Of a DNA stretch of 12,466 bases, positions 1 through 7,358 are shown one piece after another. Source of the DNA: Deltaproteobacteria bacterium (GTDB taxonomy: Bacteria; Desulfobacterota; Desulfarculia; Adiutricales; Adiutricaceae). The stretch covers positions 1-12,466 of the forward strand of contig JAISZP010000141.1 of NCBI GenBank assembly GCA_031269135.1, in the 5' to 3' direction. Made by a program: the position numbers and the translations under genes. How positions within the stretch are numbered: the first letter of the stretch is position 1; each line of letters starts with the position of its first letter. The notes beneath the pieces are model-generated. The model made no database searches and was not told the origin of the DNA. It was given only the letters and a program-made list of their open reading frames with translations.

Positions 1-2994
1 GTTGTCGGGACTTCCGGGTTTTAAAGTGTCCCATTCGCCCGGATCGGGTTTGCCGTTGCCGTTCAAATCCTTGTAGCCGCCGTATTTCGCCGCCAACCAC
101 AAGGGGTTGGGAAGATTTAGAGGCTGATTGGCTGAAGGCTCGGCGAATTCAAAAGAGCGCACCTGTATGTAGCGCATTTTCTTGGCTACTGTTGCCTTCG
201 AGGAGTTGCTCGCCCAAGAGTAAATGTTATTCCAAGAGGTAGGGTAGGAGCCGTTTCCATGGCCGCAGTTCGCGGCGCCTGAGGCTGAGGTGTCGCCGGC
301 GTAAGCGCACTCCCATGGAGTCAACAGAGGATCGACGACGATGCTTGGAATGTGAAGGTGCGGTCCAGGCCAACCTCCGCCGCCGAGAGCGCCGTTGCCT
401 TTCGGCACGCCAGTCCTGCGCTGCAGAGTGTCGTTCGGGGTCTGAAAAGGATAAACGTTGGAGGTGGTGGGAACTCGGAAATCGTTGCCGTGCGAGGACG
501 CCTCAAGGTAAGCGCCGGAATGTACGACGCCGTTTATGGTGTAGCCGATGGACGAAGACCAACTGGTGTCCGAACCCACTGAATTGGTGACTATCACTAT
601 GCCCACGACGTTCCACTGGGTGATGTCGGTGGGGTCGTTGGGATTTTCCGATGATTTGAAGGCGTAATAAGGTCCGGGACCTATGACGACGCGAGTGTAA
701 TCAGAGTTGATAATGTCCTGAGTGGTTTTAAAGGGGCCGGAGTTGATGTAATACGGCGTCGTCTCACGGTATATTTCAGGGGTCGCGGCGTCGGTCAAAA
801 GCGCCACGTCGGCGTTGTTGAGGTGATCCCTCTCCCAGATGTCGTAAGGTTCAGCCGCGCTTTCAAAATTGGTCATATACTCCAAACGGAAGGTATAGCC
901 GTTTTTGTCGGCCTGAGCCCTTTTCATGATGAAGTTGATTAAAGTCCTGGTATGAGGAAAAGAGTCCACATGTACCACGTTGTCGCCGGTAACATTTCCG
1001 GAATTGGAGGGGGCCACTACGACGATCGGCATGATGTTCGCCTGATGCCCTCTACCGTCGGCTATGCTCACCTGAGGGATGTTGGGAGACAACCCCACTA
1101 CGAAAAACTCGGCCGGCGTATTGCGATCATCCAACGTAAAGTCGTGGGTGCGTCCGTAGTAAGCCGCCGCCACCAAGCTGTAACTGCCGCTGAGGCTCGG
1201 CTCGGACGGGCAAAAGCCTCTGATGTTGGATAGAGAAAGAGAGCTGTTGAAGTTTTTGGCGACGCAAAGACCTCTGTTGGCGAAGTTTTCATCGGTCTTT
1301 GGATAATAATACTGATGCCCCGACGTCCTATAGCCCTCGTTTTTGGTGACATCTTCCAGAAGCTGGGCCATATCCCAATTGAAGGTAATCAGGCCGTTTA
1401 ATCCCGTCAATATCGGCGCCGACAGCTGCGTGGCGGACGGAATATCATTGCCGTCATAGGTGGGGTAGACGTCGCTGATGACCAGAACAAAAGGCTTTAC
1501 GCACGTCACCGTGCTGGCGGGCCTATTGGCCCAATTAGCCCTCGTCAGACCCAACATCTCGGTCCCGACTAAGCCGTAGGCGGGAAGTCCGCTTGTCGCG
1601 CCCGAGAGGTAACGAAGGGCTTCCATGGCCATTTCGCCGACCGGGTTTCCGGTGTTGACTGAGCTGTTGAAATGGTACTGCTGAGAAGCGTCCACATAGT
1701 CGGCGAGTTCAAATTTGCTTAAGGTGTCGAGGAGTTGGCCGGCGACGATCTGTCCGGTGTCTGGATTGACCGACACGCCCAAGACCTTGTCGATGTGGTG
1801 CCTCAATAATCCGCCGTGGTCGTTGCAGCGGCTGTCGTAAACGGTCAAAGTGCCGCCGGTGCAGTTGGTTCTCGACATCTGGGCCGTAATTAGGCCGAAC
1901 TGCATGCTGTTGCGCTCGCCATACTGCTGAATGAGTCCGATGGGCTTGACGCTGTTTCCGTAGCGGGCGCAGCCCTCGGTTTCGCTGTAAGTGGCTGGAT
2001 TGCAAACCTGAACCCTGGCGGTTAACGCCATTTTTGTCGGCGCGGTATAACCTTTGGCGGTGTTGTTGACCGGCATGTTGGTGTCGTCCGGCAAAATGTT
2101 CGCGCCGTAAATCCAATCCCAGTATCTGACCTTGTTTTGCGAAACAGGATGCGGGTAGGTGGAGTCGACGTTATAGAGGATCCTAAGCAGGGGGTTGGCC
2201 GATCTCGCCACGTGAGCGCCGTAAGGAGTGTGGTCGACTCTAGCGAAAAAATGCATGTACTTGCCGGTAGGCCTGGGCAAGGCGGTGTAATAATCGGATC
2301 TGAAATAAGTGGAATCGGGGCTGTGGGTATTCCACAAATCGTCGGATATCACCTCCGCTCCAAAGACGAAGGCGTTGGAAGGAACATAAGAAGGCTCCAA
2401 TATAGTCAAAGAAGGGGTGGCGCCGGATGCCGCAGTATCGGTGGAACGTTTCCCTCCGTAAAGAACCTTTCTTATGGCGTCTATGCGGCTCGTCAAGGCG
2501 AAGTTCAACCAGTTCCCGTGCCAAGTGCCCGGCGACTTGCCGTCGGTGGAGGTCGCCGTGCAGATGCCGTGAGCCGATGCGGGACTGGGAATATTGGCTT
2601 TAAGATCTGCAGGCCGCTCGGAATCCGCCTGGGCCTGGGTATGAGGCGTCGTCGGGCCTACCCGGTAAAATTTGCTCCCGTCATGGGAATAGCAGGAGTT
2701 GATGTCGTAATAACCGACATAAGTGATGGAAGGGTTGAAGCCTATGTCTATCGAGCCGTCGCCGTTTAAGTCCGAAAGGTTGTTGTAAGCCGGATAGTAG
2801 ATTTTCCAATCCCTCTCGACGATCATCATGACCTGAGGGATGGATGGGATGAATCTGAGGAACGGCTCCGATTCGTATTGCTCTTTCTTGGCCAAAAGCT
2901 CTTCGCCGTCGGCGTTCGCCACACCTGCGGTCAAGGAAAAGCCGACGGCTAGTGCCGCTAGCCAAACCAAAGCGGCATTGATAACCCTAAGCAT
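1..2994 (-). CDS. pilY1: PilY1/PilC-like type IV pilus tip protein, 5' part (runs off left edge)
   Basis: The first 998 codons of a large exported protein, with no in-frame stop down to base 1; the C-terminal part, where this family has its beta-propeller, lies outside the window. The ATG at 2994 has an AGGAGT Shine-Dalgarno about 9 nt upstream. Residues 1-28 form a Sec signal peptide (hydrophobic core, then ANA|D). Two calcium-loop-like motifs are visible: D75-x-N77-x-D79-G-x-x-D83 just after the N-terminal region, and D976-x-N978-x-N980-G-K-P-D984 followed by EWD, both typical of PilY1 proteins. Residues about 500-520 (FVLVISD...) resemble the von Willebrand A-like core seen in some PilY1 proteins. 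PilY1 works with minor pilins in pilus assembly, retraction control and adhesion. It follows pilX by 73 bp and is the last visible gene of the minor-pilin operon. The family assignment is firm; the ligand cannot be told from sequence. Confidence 0.9.
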   Translation of the reverse strand, partial: MLRVINAALVWLAALAVGFSLTAGVANADGEELLAKKEQYESEPFLRFIPSIPQVMMIVERDWKIYYPAYNNLSDLNGDGSIDIGFNPSITYVGYYDINSCYSHDGSKFYRVGPTTPHTQAQADSERPADLKANIPSPASAHGICTATSTDGKSPGTWHGNWLNFALTSRIDAIRKVLYGGKRSTDTAASGATPSLTILEPSYVPSNAFVFGAEVISDDLWNTHSPDSTYFRSDYYTALPRPTGKYMHFFARVDHTPYGAHVARSANPLLRILYNVDSTYPHPVSQNKVRYWDWIYGANILPDDTNMPVNNTAKGYTAPTKMALTARVQVCNPATYSETEGCARYGNSVKPIGLIQQYGERNSMQFGLITAQMSRTNCTGGTLTVYDSRCNDHGGLLRHHIDKVLGVSVNPDTGQIVAGQLLDTLSKFELADYVDASQQYHFNSSVNTGNPVGEMAMEALRYLSGATSGLPAYGLVGTEMLGLTRANWANRPASTVTCVKPFVLVISDVYPTYDGNDIPSATQLSAPILTGLNGLITFNWDMAQLLEDVTKNEGYRTSGHQYYYPKTDENFANRGLCVAKNFNSSLSLSNIRGFCPSEPSLSGSYSLVAAAYYGRTHDFTLDDRNTPAEFFVVGLSPNIPQVSIADGRGHQANIMPIVVVAPSNSGNVTGDNVVHVDSFPHTRTLINFIMKRAQADKNGYTFRLEYMTNFESAAEPYDIWERDHLNNADVALLTDAATPEIYRETTPYYINSGPFKTTQDIINSDYTRVVIGPGPYYAFKSSENPNDPTDITQWNVVGIVIVTNSVGSDTSWSSSIGYTINGVVHSGAYLEASSHGNDFRVPTTSNVYPFQTPNDTLQRRTGVPKGNGALGGGGWPGPHLHIPSIVVDPLLTPWECAYAGDTSASGAANCGHGNGSYPTSWNNIYSWASNSSKATVAKKMRYIQVRSFEFAEPSANQPLNLPNPLWLAAKYGGYKDLNGNGKPDPGEWDTLKPGSPDN

Positions 2995-3067
2995 AATATA
3001 TTTACTCCTGTTCGCTTTTGCGCCGATTACATATTTTTAAAATATAAATTTTACAGCAATTTCAACA

Positions 3068-3901
3068 TCATCTTACTTCTTGAAAAGCTGTAGTCAAAAT
3101 CGTATGAGTGGTGTCGCTTGTGCCGTCGAAAAATGCGGAGTCCTCGCTGTCGTGGAAGCTGTTTCCGGTAGGAACCCTGCCGTCGGTCGTGACGATGATG
3201 ATTGTGCGATGCTTGACGCCTTGCAGCTGATAGGAACCCGACTCAAGGCTGGCGCCGGACCAATCGCTTTCGGCATAGTCCAGACTCACCGCCGAGGTGG
3301 CCACCACTCTGCTTTGGGATGGGTTGGCGGGGTTTTTCGCTTTAAAGGTGATGAGCGGCGATCCTGTTCCGCTGGCCAGACTTATTCCTTCCGTACGGGC
3401 GCCCGCTTTGAGGTAGCGGCTTTTATAACTGTTGCCTTCCTGATTCCAGCGCATGAGAGCCACATCGAAGTCATCCACATTGGCTTCAATTTCAAAATCG
3501 CCGCCGTCGGGCAGGAAGTCGTCCAACTTTCCGGAACTCGGGAAAAGCAAGATTCTGGAAATTAAAACGCTCATTTTTAAGGCGGAGTCAGCCTGCAAGA
3601 AAGCCCTTCGTCCCAAATCCGAGTTGGAGGATATGCTTAATTCTGTCTTGGTGTTCATAGCCACCCCAAAAGCCATCATAGCCATCAGCATCACCAGAAC
3701 CAAAACCAAAACCAACACCCCTCCCCTTTTATGGTTCAGGGGAACAGGCCCGCCAAAGGCTTCAAATTCGCCTCGGCGAGGCATCCCTTGCCAAGCTTTG
3801 ACTTGCCGAGCTTCAACTTGATAAGCCTTGTCTCGAAAAGCCTTGATTGGAGCGGCGTTAAAATCATATGTCTTTGAAGAACGAAGAAAAGTGGCTGACA
3901 T
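3068..3901 (-). CDS. pilX: PilX-like minor pilin with a long N-terminal leader
   Basis: A 277-residue protein. Residues about 59-83 (KRGG, then a long run of V/L/M/A) are followed by NTKTELSISSNSDLGRRAFLQADSA, spread over about residues 83-107; this matches the PilX N-terminal pattern of a membrane helix followed by an 'A-F-Q-A-(D/E)-x-A' segment. As in other PilX proteins, the usual Glu at +5 is not evident. PilX is a minor pilin of the priming complex that recruits PilY1. The ATG at 3901 is supported by an AGG 7 nt upstream and by its place 14 nt after the pilV stop. That start gives a leader of about 60 residues, far longer than normal, and residues 20-39 of it are a degenerate five-residue repeat. 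An internal Met40 has a purine-rich stretch directly against it, which is too close to serve well. The soluble part has no cysteine. pilY1 follows. Confidence 0.8.
   Translation of the reverse strand: MSATFLRSSKTYDFNAAPIKAFRDKAYQVEARQVKAWQGMPRRGEFEAFGGPVPLNHKRGGVLVLVLVLVMLMAMMAFGVAMNTKTELSISSNSDLGRRAFLQADSALKMSVLISRILLFPSSGKLDDFLPDGGDFEIEANVDDFDVALMRWNQEGNSYKSRYLKAGARTEGISLASGTGSPLITFKAKNPANPSQSRVVATSAVSLDYAESDWSGASLESGSYQLQGVKHRTIIIVTTDGRVPTGNSFHDSEDSAFFDGTSDTTHTILTTAFQEVR
3785..3844 (-). repeat. 4 x 15-bp degenerate tandem repeat in the pilX leader
   Basis: Four in-frame 15-bp units on the minus strand encode KAFRD, KAYQV, EARQV and KAWQG (PilX residues 20-39). The core AAGCTT..CAAG is kept in most units. 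It lies upstream of the membrane helix, in the part expected to be removed or to stay cytoplasmic. I aligned the units by eye. Confidence 0.6.
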
Positions 3902-3915
3902 TTTGATACCTATAT

Positions 3916-4410
3916 TCAGAGACCGCTTTTGCCCATGTTGAAGTCTGTTATGACCGCGTTGTAGCTAAGTTCGTGCTTGCCTAGAGCATCGTTCCAAAAT
4001 ATTTTCACCACTATGCTGTGGCTTCTGGTCGTAGGGAAGCCTTGCTCGAGAGTCGTTTCGCGCGTGTAGACGCATCTGCTGTCGCCAAGCGCGCAAACTT
4101 CACCTTCCCGGGTGAGATATTCCAGCGATGTGCTTACGGCATCGGGGATCTCATTGAACTGAGTATAAGTTTTCAAGCGCTCTATTTCCGATTCGGCCAG
4201 CATGGAGGCTACCGTTAGATGGTCCGCTTGAGAGCCGTATTTAATGGACGAAATCTGCAGAAATAATGCCGACATAAGGCCAAAAGCCAGAATGGCCACG
4301 CTGACCAGGACTTCTATCAGGGTAAACCCGGCCCGACCGTTTTTTTCAGCGGCTATTTTTGTATTTTTTTGGCTCTTAGAATACGTGTTTATGATTTCCA
4401 TAGCCGTCAT
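3916..4410 (-). CDS. pilV: PilV-like minor prepilin
   Basis: A 164-residue type IV prepilin. The prepilin-peptidase site is GRAG28|F29-T-L-I-E33, with the canonical Gly-1, Phe+1 and Glu+5, followed by a helix of about 20 hydrophobic residues (VLVSVAILAFGLMSALFLQ). Two later cysteines (in the EGEVCALGDSRCVY segment) could form the short disulfide loop common in PilV-like proteins. It is expected to sit in the inner membrane after processing and to join the minor-pilin initiation complex with FimT, PilW and PilX. The gene starts 9 bp after the fimT stop, and its stop lies 14 bp before pilX, so co-transcription is likely. Two in-frame ATGs compete: 4410, which has an AGG directly against it, and 4401, which has the same AGG at a more usual distance of 9 nt. 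The start at 4401 may therefore be the true one, giving 161 residues. Confidence 0.88.
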   Translation of the reverse strand: MTAMEIINTYSKSQKNTKIAAEKNGRAGFTLIEVLVSVAILAFGLMSALFLQISSIKYGSQADHLTVASMLAESEIERLKTYTQFNEIPDAVSTSLEYLTREGEVCALGDSRCVYTRETTLEQGFPTTRSHSIVVKIFWNDALGKHELSYNAVITDFNMGKSGL

Positions 4411-4419
4411 CCTAGTTCG

Positions 4420-5046
4420 TCACATCCGCTCGGAGATGGATATCCGACCGGAGGCCGGGTTGAGGGTGATTTCCCAAGAGGCTTTTTCTTCTGAAAGAGT
4501 GTCGTACCATAGAGAGAGGTTAATAGGCGGACCGAATGAAGACAAAAGCTGGCCGTTAGGCATAAACACCATCCAAATCAGGTTGGCGTCCAGACTGCTG
4601 CCGTTCGTCGGATTCCAAGTGTCTTTAGCGGTTCTGGCCTGAAGGTGAATTTTTTCGTTAATCTCCAAAAAGCCGTCCCTAATCGATCCCCAATCGTCCA
4701 TTATTCCGTCGCTGAAGATGGCCGTCTCCATTTTGGCGGTGCAAGATTCGGATTCGTCGGCGAAATGATTTATGCAATTAATGGCCACCCGGATCGGCTT
4801 TTGGGTGCTGGCCGCTTTAAGGCGAGCTTGACGCAGGAAAGTCCCCACCTTGTGAGCCTCGGAATTGAGCCTTGAGCTGGGGATTCTCGATATGAGGCTT
4901 GGGACCACCAGCGCGACCAAAATACCGATGATGCATATGACCACCAACATCTCGGTCAAGGAAAAACCGGCTTTTTCATCAGGTGTCGGCCTGGCTGGAT
5001 CGCTGAAAGCGACCTTTTCGACTGAGGCGATGATGGCGTCCGACAC
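4420..5046 (-). CDS. fimT: FimT/GspH-like minor pseudopilin
   Basis: A 208-residue prepilin with cleavage site KAG27|F28-S-L-T-E32, then a hydrophobic helix (MLVVICIIGILVALVVPSL) and the FimT/GspH-type continuation, in which a 'LRQARLKAASTQKPIRVAI' segment matches the family pattern LxxARxxAxxxxxxVxL. The C-terminal half should be the small beta-rich GspH domain; it has two cysteines in the INCINHFADESESC region. FimT-type pilins belong to the minor-pilin set that primes pilus assembly, and in some bacteria FimT binds DNA during uptake, which the sequence alone does not show here. Translation starts at GTG (5046) behind a clear AGGAGA Shine-Dalgarno; no ATG is as well placed. It lies 156 bp after pilW and 9 bp before pilV. 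Confidence 0.88.
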   Translation of the reverse strand: MSDAIIASVEKVAFSDPARPTPDEKAGFSLTEMLVVICIIGILVALVVPSLISRIPSSRLNSEAHKVGTFLRQARLKAASTQKPIRVAINCINHFADESESCTAKMETAIFSDGIMDDWGSIRDGFLEINEKIHLQARTAKDTWNPTNGSSLDANLIWMVFMPNGQLLSSFGPPINLSLWYDTLSEEKASWEITLNPASGRISISERM

Positions 5047-5105
5047 GATGTTCTCCTATTTTTAGGTTGTTGATGTTTTTACGATTATCTATTTGTCAAG
5101 CTGCA

Positions 5106-5117
5106 CGCTTGCAAGCG
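5106..5117. repeat. 12-bp perfect palindrome between pilW and fimT
   Basis: CGCTTGCAAGCG is fully self-complementary and lies in the 156-bp pilW-fimT gap, next to the 15-bp repeat array. It could be a small hairpin or a protein site. It has no T-run that would make it a terminator. Confidence 0.4.
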
Positions 5118-5140
5118 CCAGGCCTGATCGAAAATTCCCG

Positions 5141-5214
5141 AACCAATAATCTTTAAACCTGTAATCTCTAAACCCGTAATTTCTATATCAGTAATCTCTA
5201 AATCAGTAATTTCT
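5141..5214. repeat. 5 x 15-bp tandem repeat across the pilW 3' end
   Basis: Units begin at about 5140, 5155, 5170, 5185 and 5200 on the plus strand (for example AAACCTGTAATCTCT and AAATCAGTAATTTCT). The left unit is the most diverged. On the minus strand the array is in phase with pilW, whose TGA (5205-5203) lies inside the first unit met. The second unit also has a TGA, while the next three have sense codons instead. Confidence 0.85.
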
Positions 5215-6510
5215 GAGGTTGACCATGGTGGTCACCACTTGCCTGGGATAACCGTCGGAGACGCCGGTGGCGGCATTGTGGTTGAAAAGGTTTATCGGCT
5301 GAAAGTTTTTTAGCCCGGAGATGCTTTTGGCGGAGCGCCCCACCAAACCGATGTTGACTTGCCTCACGAAGCGGCCTGTGAGCAAGTCGTCGATCGCCAG
5401 TCCGTCTTGTCCCGTGCTGGGTTCATCGTCATTGAGCACATAACGCACTTGCAGGTCCTCTATTCCGGTGGCTATTATCACCGAGGCCAGATCGTCTCTG
5501 TCGTATTCTATCCCCGTCAGGTGATTGAGGCGGGCCATCAGATTGTGATTCGCCGTATCCACCCAATAAGTGGTCAAGCTCACATCTCGAAGGTTATAGA
5601 CGTAACTGCCGGAGGGAAAGGAAATCCCACCGGGAAATCCGCTGGAGGGTTTGAAACGATCGCCTAGGGTGATGACTCCTGGAGCGACCGAGGAATTGGT
5701 GATCGTCTCCGCTTCGACCAATACGGCGTTGTCGGCGTAAACCACGCCTAGAATATCGCCGGGTTCCACCATTCCATCCGGAATCGCCGAGGTGAATTGC
5801 AGATTGCCGTCGCTGACGATGAAGCTTGCAAGGAGCTGGCCAAAAGCTGTGGAGCTTTCGACCTCGGAGCGGAAAACGGTTAAAGTGTCCGTGGCGTCGT
5901 TGTTGTCCACCCCGTAAACAGCCATCAATCCGGTCGCGCCGGCAAGCGTTCCGGAGCTGTCCACTTCATACGTATACCAAGAGCCGGTGGCGCCGTTTTC
6001 CACATAGGCCTGGGCCCTGGAAACCCCCATGACTTTCAGGCCGTCCCCAGCCATTCGAACATCCCTGGCCATTATATATAGAGCTGTCCGCAGGTTTTGC
6101 TCCTGCTCCAAGATGGCCTGTTGTTGGTAATAATACCTGGAGTTGGACTGGTAAATGGTTATGGTCACCCCAATCAAGAGAATGGTCAGAAACAGAGCGA
6201 TGATCAGCTCTATCAACGTCAACCCTGCTCTGCCGGAGATCTTTGAAGCGATGCCGCCGGGTATGCCCGGCGATTGTTTCTGATTTAGGGGTGATGGGGG
6301 TTGAACCGCGTCAGAGCGGATAAAATTTACCCTTAAAGTTTGGTTAAATTTTACCCTTAAAGCTTGGTCTGACGAGGCGAGTAAGTTTTTACCCAAATTG
6401 CCGCAAATAAGACCTTCCGGCTGGTCTTGCGGGCAAAGAAAACCCGGTGCCGATCTCATAGAGGGTATAGCTCGCTTAGTTTTATTGATTAAATGTTTCA
6501 GAGCGCTCAC
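5203..6510 (-). CDS. pilW: PilW-like minor prepilin with a leader of about 96 residues
   Basis: A 435-residue prepilin. The cleavage site is GRAG96|L97-T-L-I-E101 (Leu instead of Phe at +1, Glu at +5 kept), followed by a hydrophobic helix and the PilW-type segment with NLRTALYIMARDVRMAG (about residues 139-155). Near the C terminus 'GIEDLQVRYVLND' matches the PilW_C pattern. PilW is a minor pilin of the initiation complex. Translation probably starts at GTG (6510) with a GGACAGG Shine-Dalgarno-like stretch. That start gives a leader of 96 residues where about 6-30 is usual. I see no ATG or GTG close to the cleavage site; Met18 lacks a Shine-Dalgarno. The leader contains a 24-bp tandem repeat and the stop codon lies in a 15-bp repeat array. 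This is the first gene of the operon, behind a sigma-54 promoter candidate. Confidence 0.87.
   Translation of the reverse strand: MSALKHLINKTKRAIPSMRSAPGFLCPQDQPEGLICGNLGKNLLASSDQALRVKFNQTLRVNFIRSDAVQPPSPLNQKQSPGIPGGIASKISGRAGLTLIELIIALFLTILLIGVTITIYQSNSRYYYQQQAILEQEQNLRTALYIMARDVRMAGDGLKVMGVSRAQAYVENGATGSWYTYEVDSSGTLAGATGLMAVYGVDNNDATDTLTVFRSEVESSTAFGQLLASFIVSDGNLQFTSAIPDGMVEPGDILGVVYADNAVLVEAETITNSSVAPGVITLGDRFKPSSGFPGGISFPSGSYVYNLRDVSLTTYWVDTANHNLMARLNHLTGIEYDRDDLASVIIATGIEDLQVRYVLNDDEPSTGQDGLAIDDLLTGRFVRQVNIGLVGRSAKSISGLKNFQPINLFNHNAATGVSDGYPRQVVTTMVNLRNY
6321..6368. repeat. 2 x 24-bp tandem repeat in the pilW leader
   Basis: The copies 6321-6344 and 6345-6368 differ at 2 of 24 positions. 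On the minus strand they encode QALRVKFN and QTLRVNFI (about PilW residues 49-64), so the unit keeps frame. A weak third copy (TAAGTTTTTACCCAAATTG) may follow at about 6381-6399. Confidence 0.85.
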
Positions 6511-6610
6511 GTACCTGTCCTATTGTCGAAGGTTGATTGAGAATCACTCGGAATAAGCACGAAAAGAAACCAAGGCAGGAAAAAAAGAAAAAATGAACTA
6601 TAAATCTCAC

Positions 6611-6627
6611 TGCAATTAATATGCCAA
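6611..6627 (-). promoter_or_regulatory. Sigma-54 (RpoN) promoter of the pilW-fimT-pilV-pilX-pilY1 operon
   Basis: The minus strand reads TTGGCATATTAATTGCA. The -24 GG and -12 GC are separated by the required 10 nt, and YTGGCA and TTGCW match the RpoN consensus; only the less conserved CGR positions differ. Transcription would start near 6600, leaving an untranslated leader of about 90 nt before the pilW GTG. Pilin genes in related bacteria are often RpoN-dependent through PilR-like activators. Confidence 0.7.
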
Positions 6628-6746
6628 GAAAAAATAAACACTTTGCTTATCTTTTATAATTAATTTAGTCCTCATTTCAAAAAATCAGTGACGCTTAGAA
6701 TAAATAATCCTACGATCCCAAATAAGTCTAGCCCTCGATCAAATCA

Positions 6747-6784
6747 CGCATGTCAAATTTTCGTTAACGCAAATTTGACATGCG
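6747..6784. promoter_or_regulatory. 38-bp near-perfect palindrome, possible enhancer-binding site
   Basis: Arms CGCATGTCAAATTT (6747-6760) and AAATTTGACATGCG (6771-6784) are exact reverse complements. The centre CGTTAACG (6762-6769) is itself a palindrome, so only one base pair of 19 fails. Its centre lies about 165 bp upstream of the start predicted for the sigma-54 promoter, the usual range for upstream activator sites. It has no T-tract and no gene ends beside it, so a terminator is unlikely. Confidence 0.6.
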
Positions 6785-7070
6785 CACTTTTTCACCTGGC
6801 CCATTGTCTATATCAGCAATAACTTTAGCAAAAAAGATGAAATTATGCGACAAAAACTTAAAATAAGGATTCTCTTACGTAGCGTTGTCTTAAGAGCCGA
6901 CCTTATTTTTGCAGGCGTTTCCGATGTCGACGAGTCAGGCCTTAACCCCTTGATATATCGAGAAATTGGAGCAGTCAGCAGTTTGGTTTTTGATTGAAAG
7001 GAAAGTGAGATTTTCTTGGCGAAAGTTTTCTTGGAATTGAGCGATTTGGTCGTATTGGACGACTTTTTCC

Positions 7071-7177
7071 GTAAATCATGAAGCTTTTAACTTTGATGAA
7101 ACCATAACCATGGGCAAACTTCAACAAATCACAAAACATATCGAAACGAGAGATGAGCCGGCGCAAATCAACAAGGA
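7071..7177. repeat. WG-tail repeat, copy 1 (outer part)
   Basis: Aligns over about 100 bp with 10905-11010: both begin GTAAATCATGAAGCTTTTAA, share ACCATAACCAT, and run into CGAAACGA(A/G)AGATGAG(T/C)CGGCGCAAATC. It continues, after the insertion at 7176-7299, as CAAGGAGC...CAAAAGTCTTACGG up to the WG stop codon at 7359. Confidence 0.8.
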
Positions 7178-7299
7178 TCGAAGCGCAAAAAGGATAGAAG
7201 CGCAAAAAATCCTAAAATCGGCAAACTGGAAAATATTTTGTAAATGATTCCAATCAGTTAAAAAAATTTTTCGTAAGATGGGTTTTTTACGCTTCGATC
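7176..7299. mobile_element. MITE-like insertion of about 124 bp with terminal inverted repeats
   Basis: The ends are GATCGAAGCGCAAAAA (7176-7191) and, read inward from 7299 on the other strand, GATCGAAGCGTAAAAA, so 15 of 16 positions match. The same flank stands on both sides: ATCAACAAGGA (7167-7177) and ATCGACAAGGA (7297-7307), as expected of a target-site duplication. The related sequences at 9064-9122 and 10977-11036 run through this point uninterrupted. It has no transposase and is AT-rich inside. The exact borders are uncertain by a few bases because flank and end overlap. Confidence 0.7.
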
Positions 7300-7358
7300 G
7301 ACAAGGAGCAATCCCGCAAAAGTCTTACGGACAATCGTGCCAATATTAATGTCAGGCC

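Larger units (their letters stand above)
6511..7358. other. Intergenic region between the WG gene and the pilin operon
   Basis: These 848 bp, mostly AT-rich, hold no gene I can support. From left to right they contain the pilW 5' untranslated region, a sigma-54 promoter candidate, a 38-bp palindrome, a stretch of about 280 bp (6785-7070) with no clear signal, a WG-tail repeat copy and a MITE-like insertion in it. A 76-codon frame at 6975-7205 starts with TTG inside the insertion and is not kept in the related repeat copies. Confidence 0.7.

Noticed and set aside
315..590. Plus-strand frames opposite pilY1 (for example 315-590 and 2137-2769)
   Set aside because: The minus strand carries an unbroken 998-codon pilY1 frame with signal peptide and family motifs; the plus frames are shadows.
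3068..3821. Possible frameshift or pseudogene status of pilX because of its odd N terminus
   Set aside because: The frame is intact from a well-placed start to the stop, and the membrane helix and PilX pattern lie in one frame; the leader is long, not broken.
5072..5099. TTGACA upstream of fimT as an internal promoter
   Set aside because: Only GATAAT at a 4-bp distance and TAAAAA at about 12 bp follow it, so the spacing is wrong.
6751..6779. TTGACA hexamers in the palindrome as sigma-70 -35 boxes
   Set aside because: No acceptable -10 stands 16-18 bp away on either strand; the hexamers are a by-product of the palindrome arms.
6975..7205. 76-codon minus-strand frame (MRFYPFCASIL...)
   Set aside because: It starts with TTG inside the MITE-like insertion, runs through a repeat copy whose relatives do not keep the frame, and resembles nothing I know.
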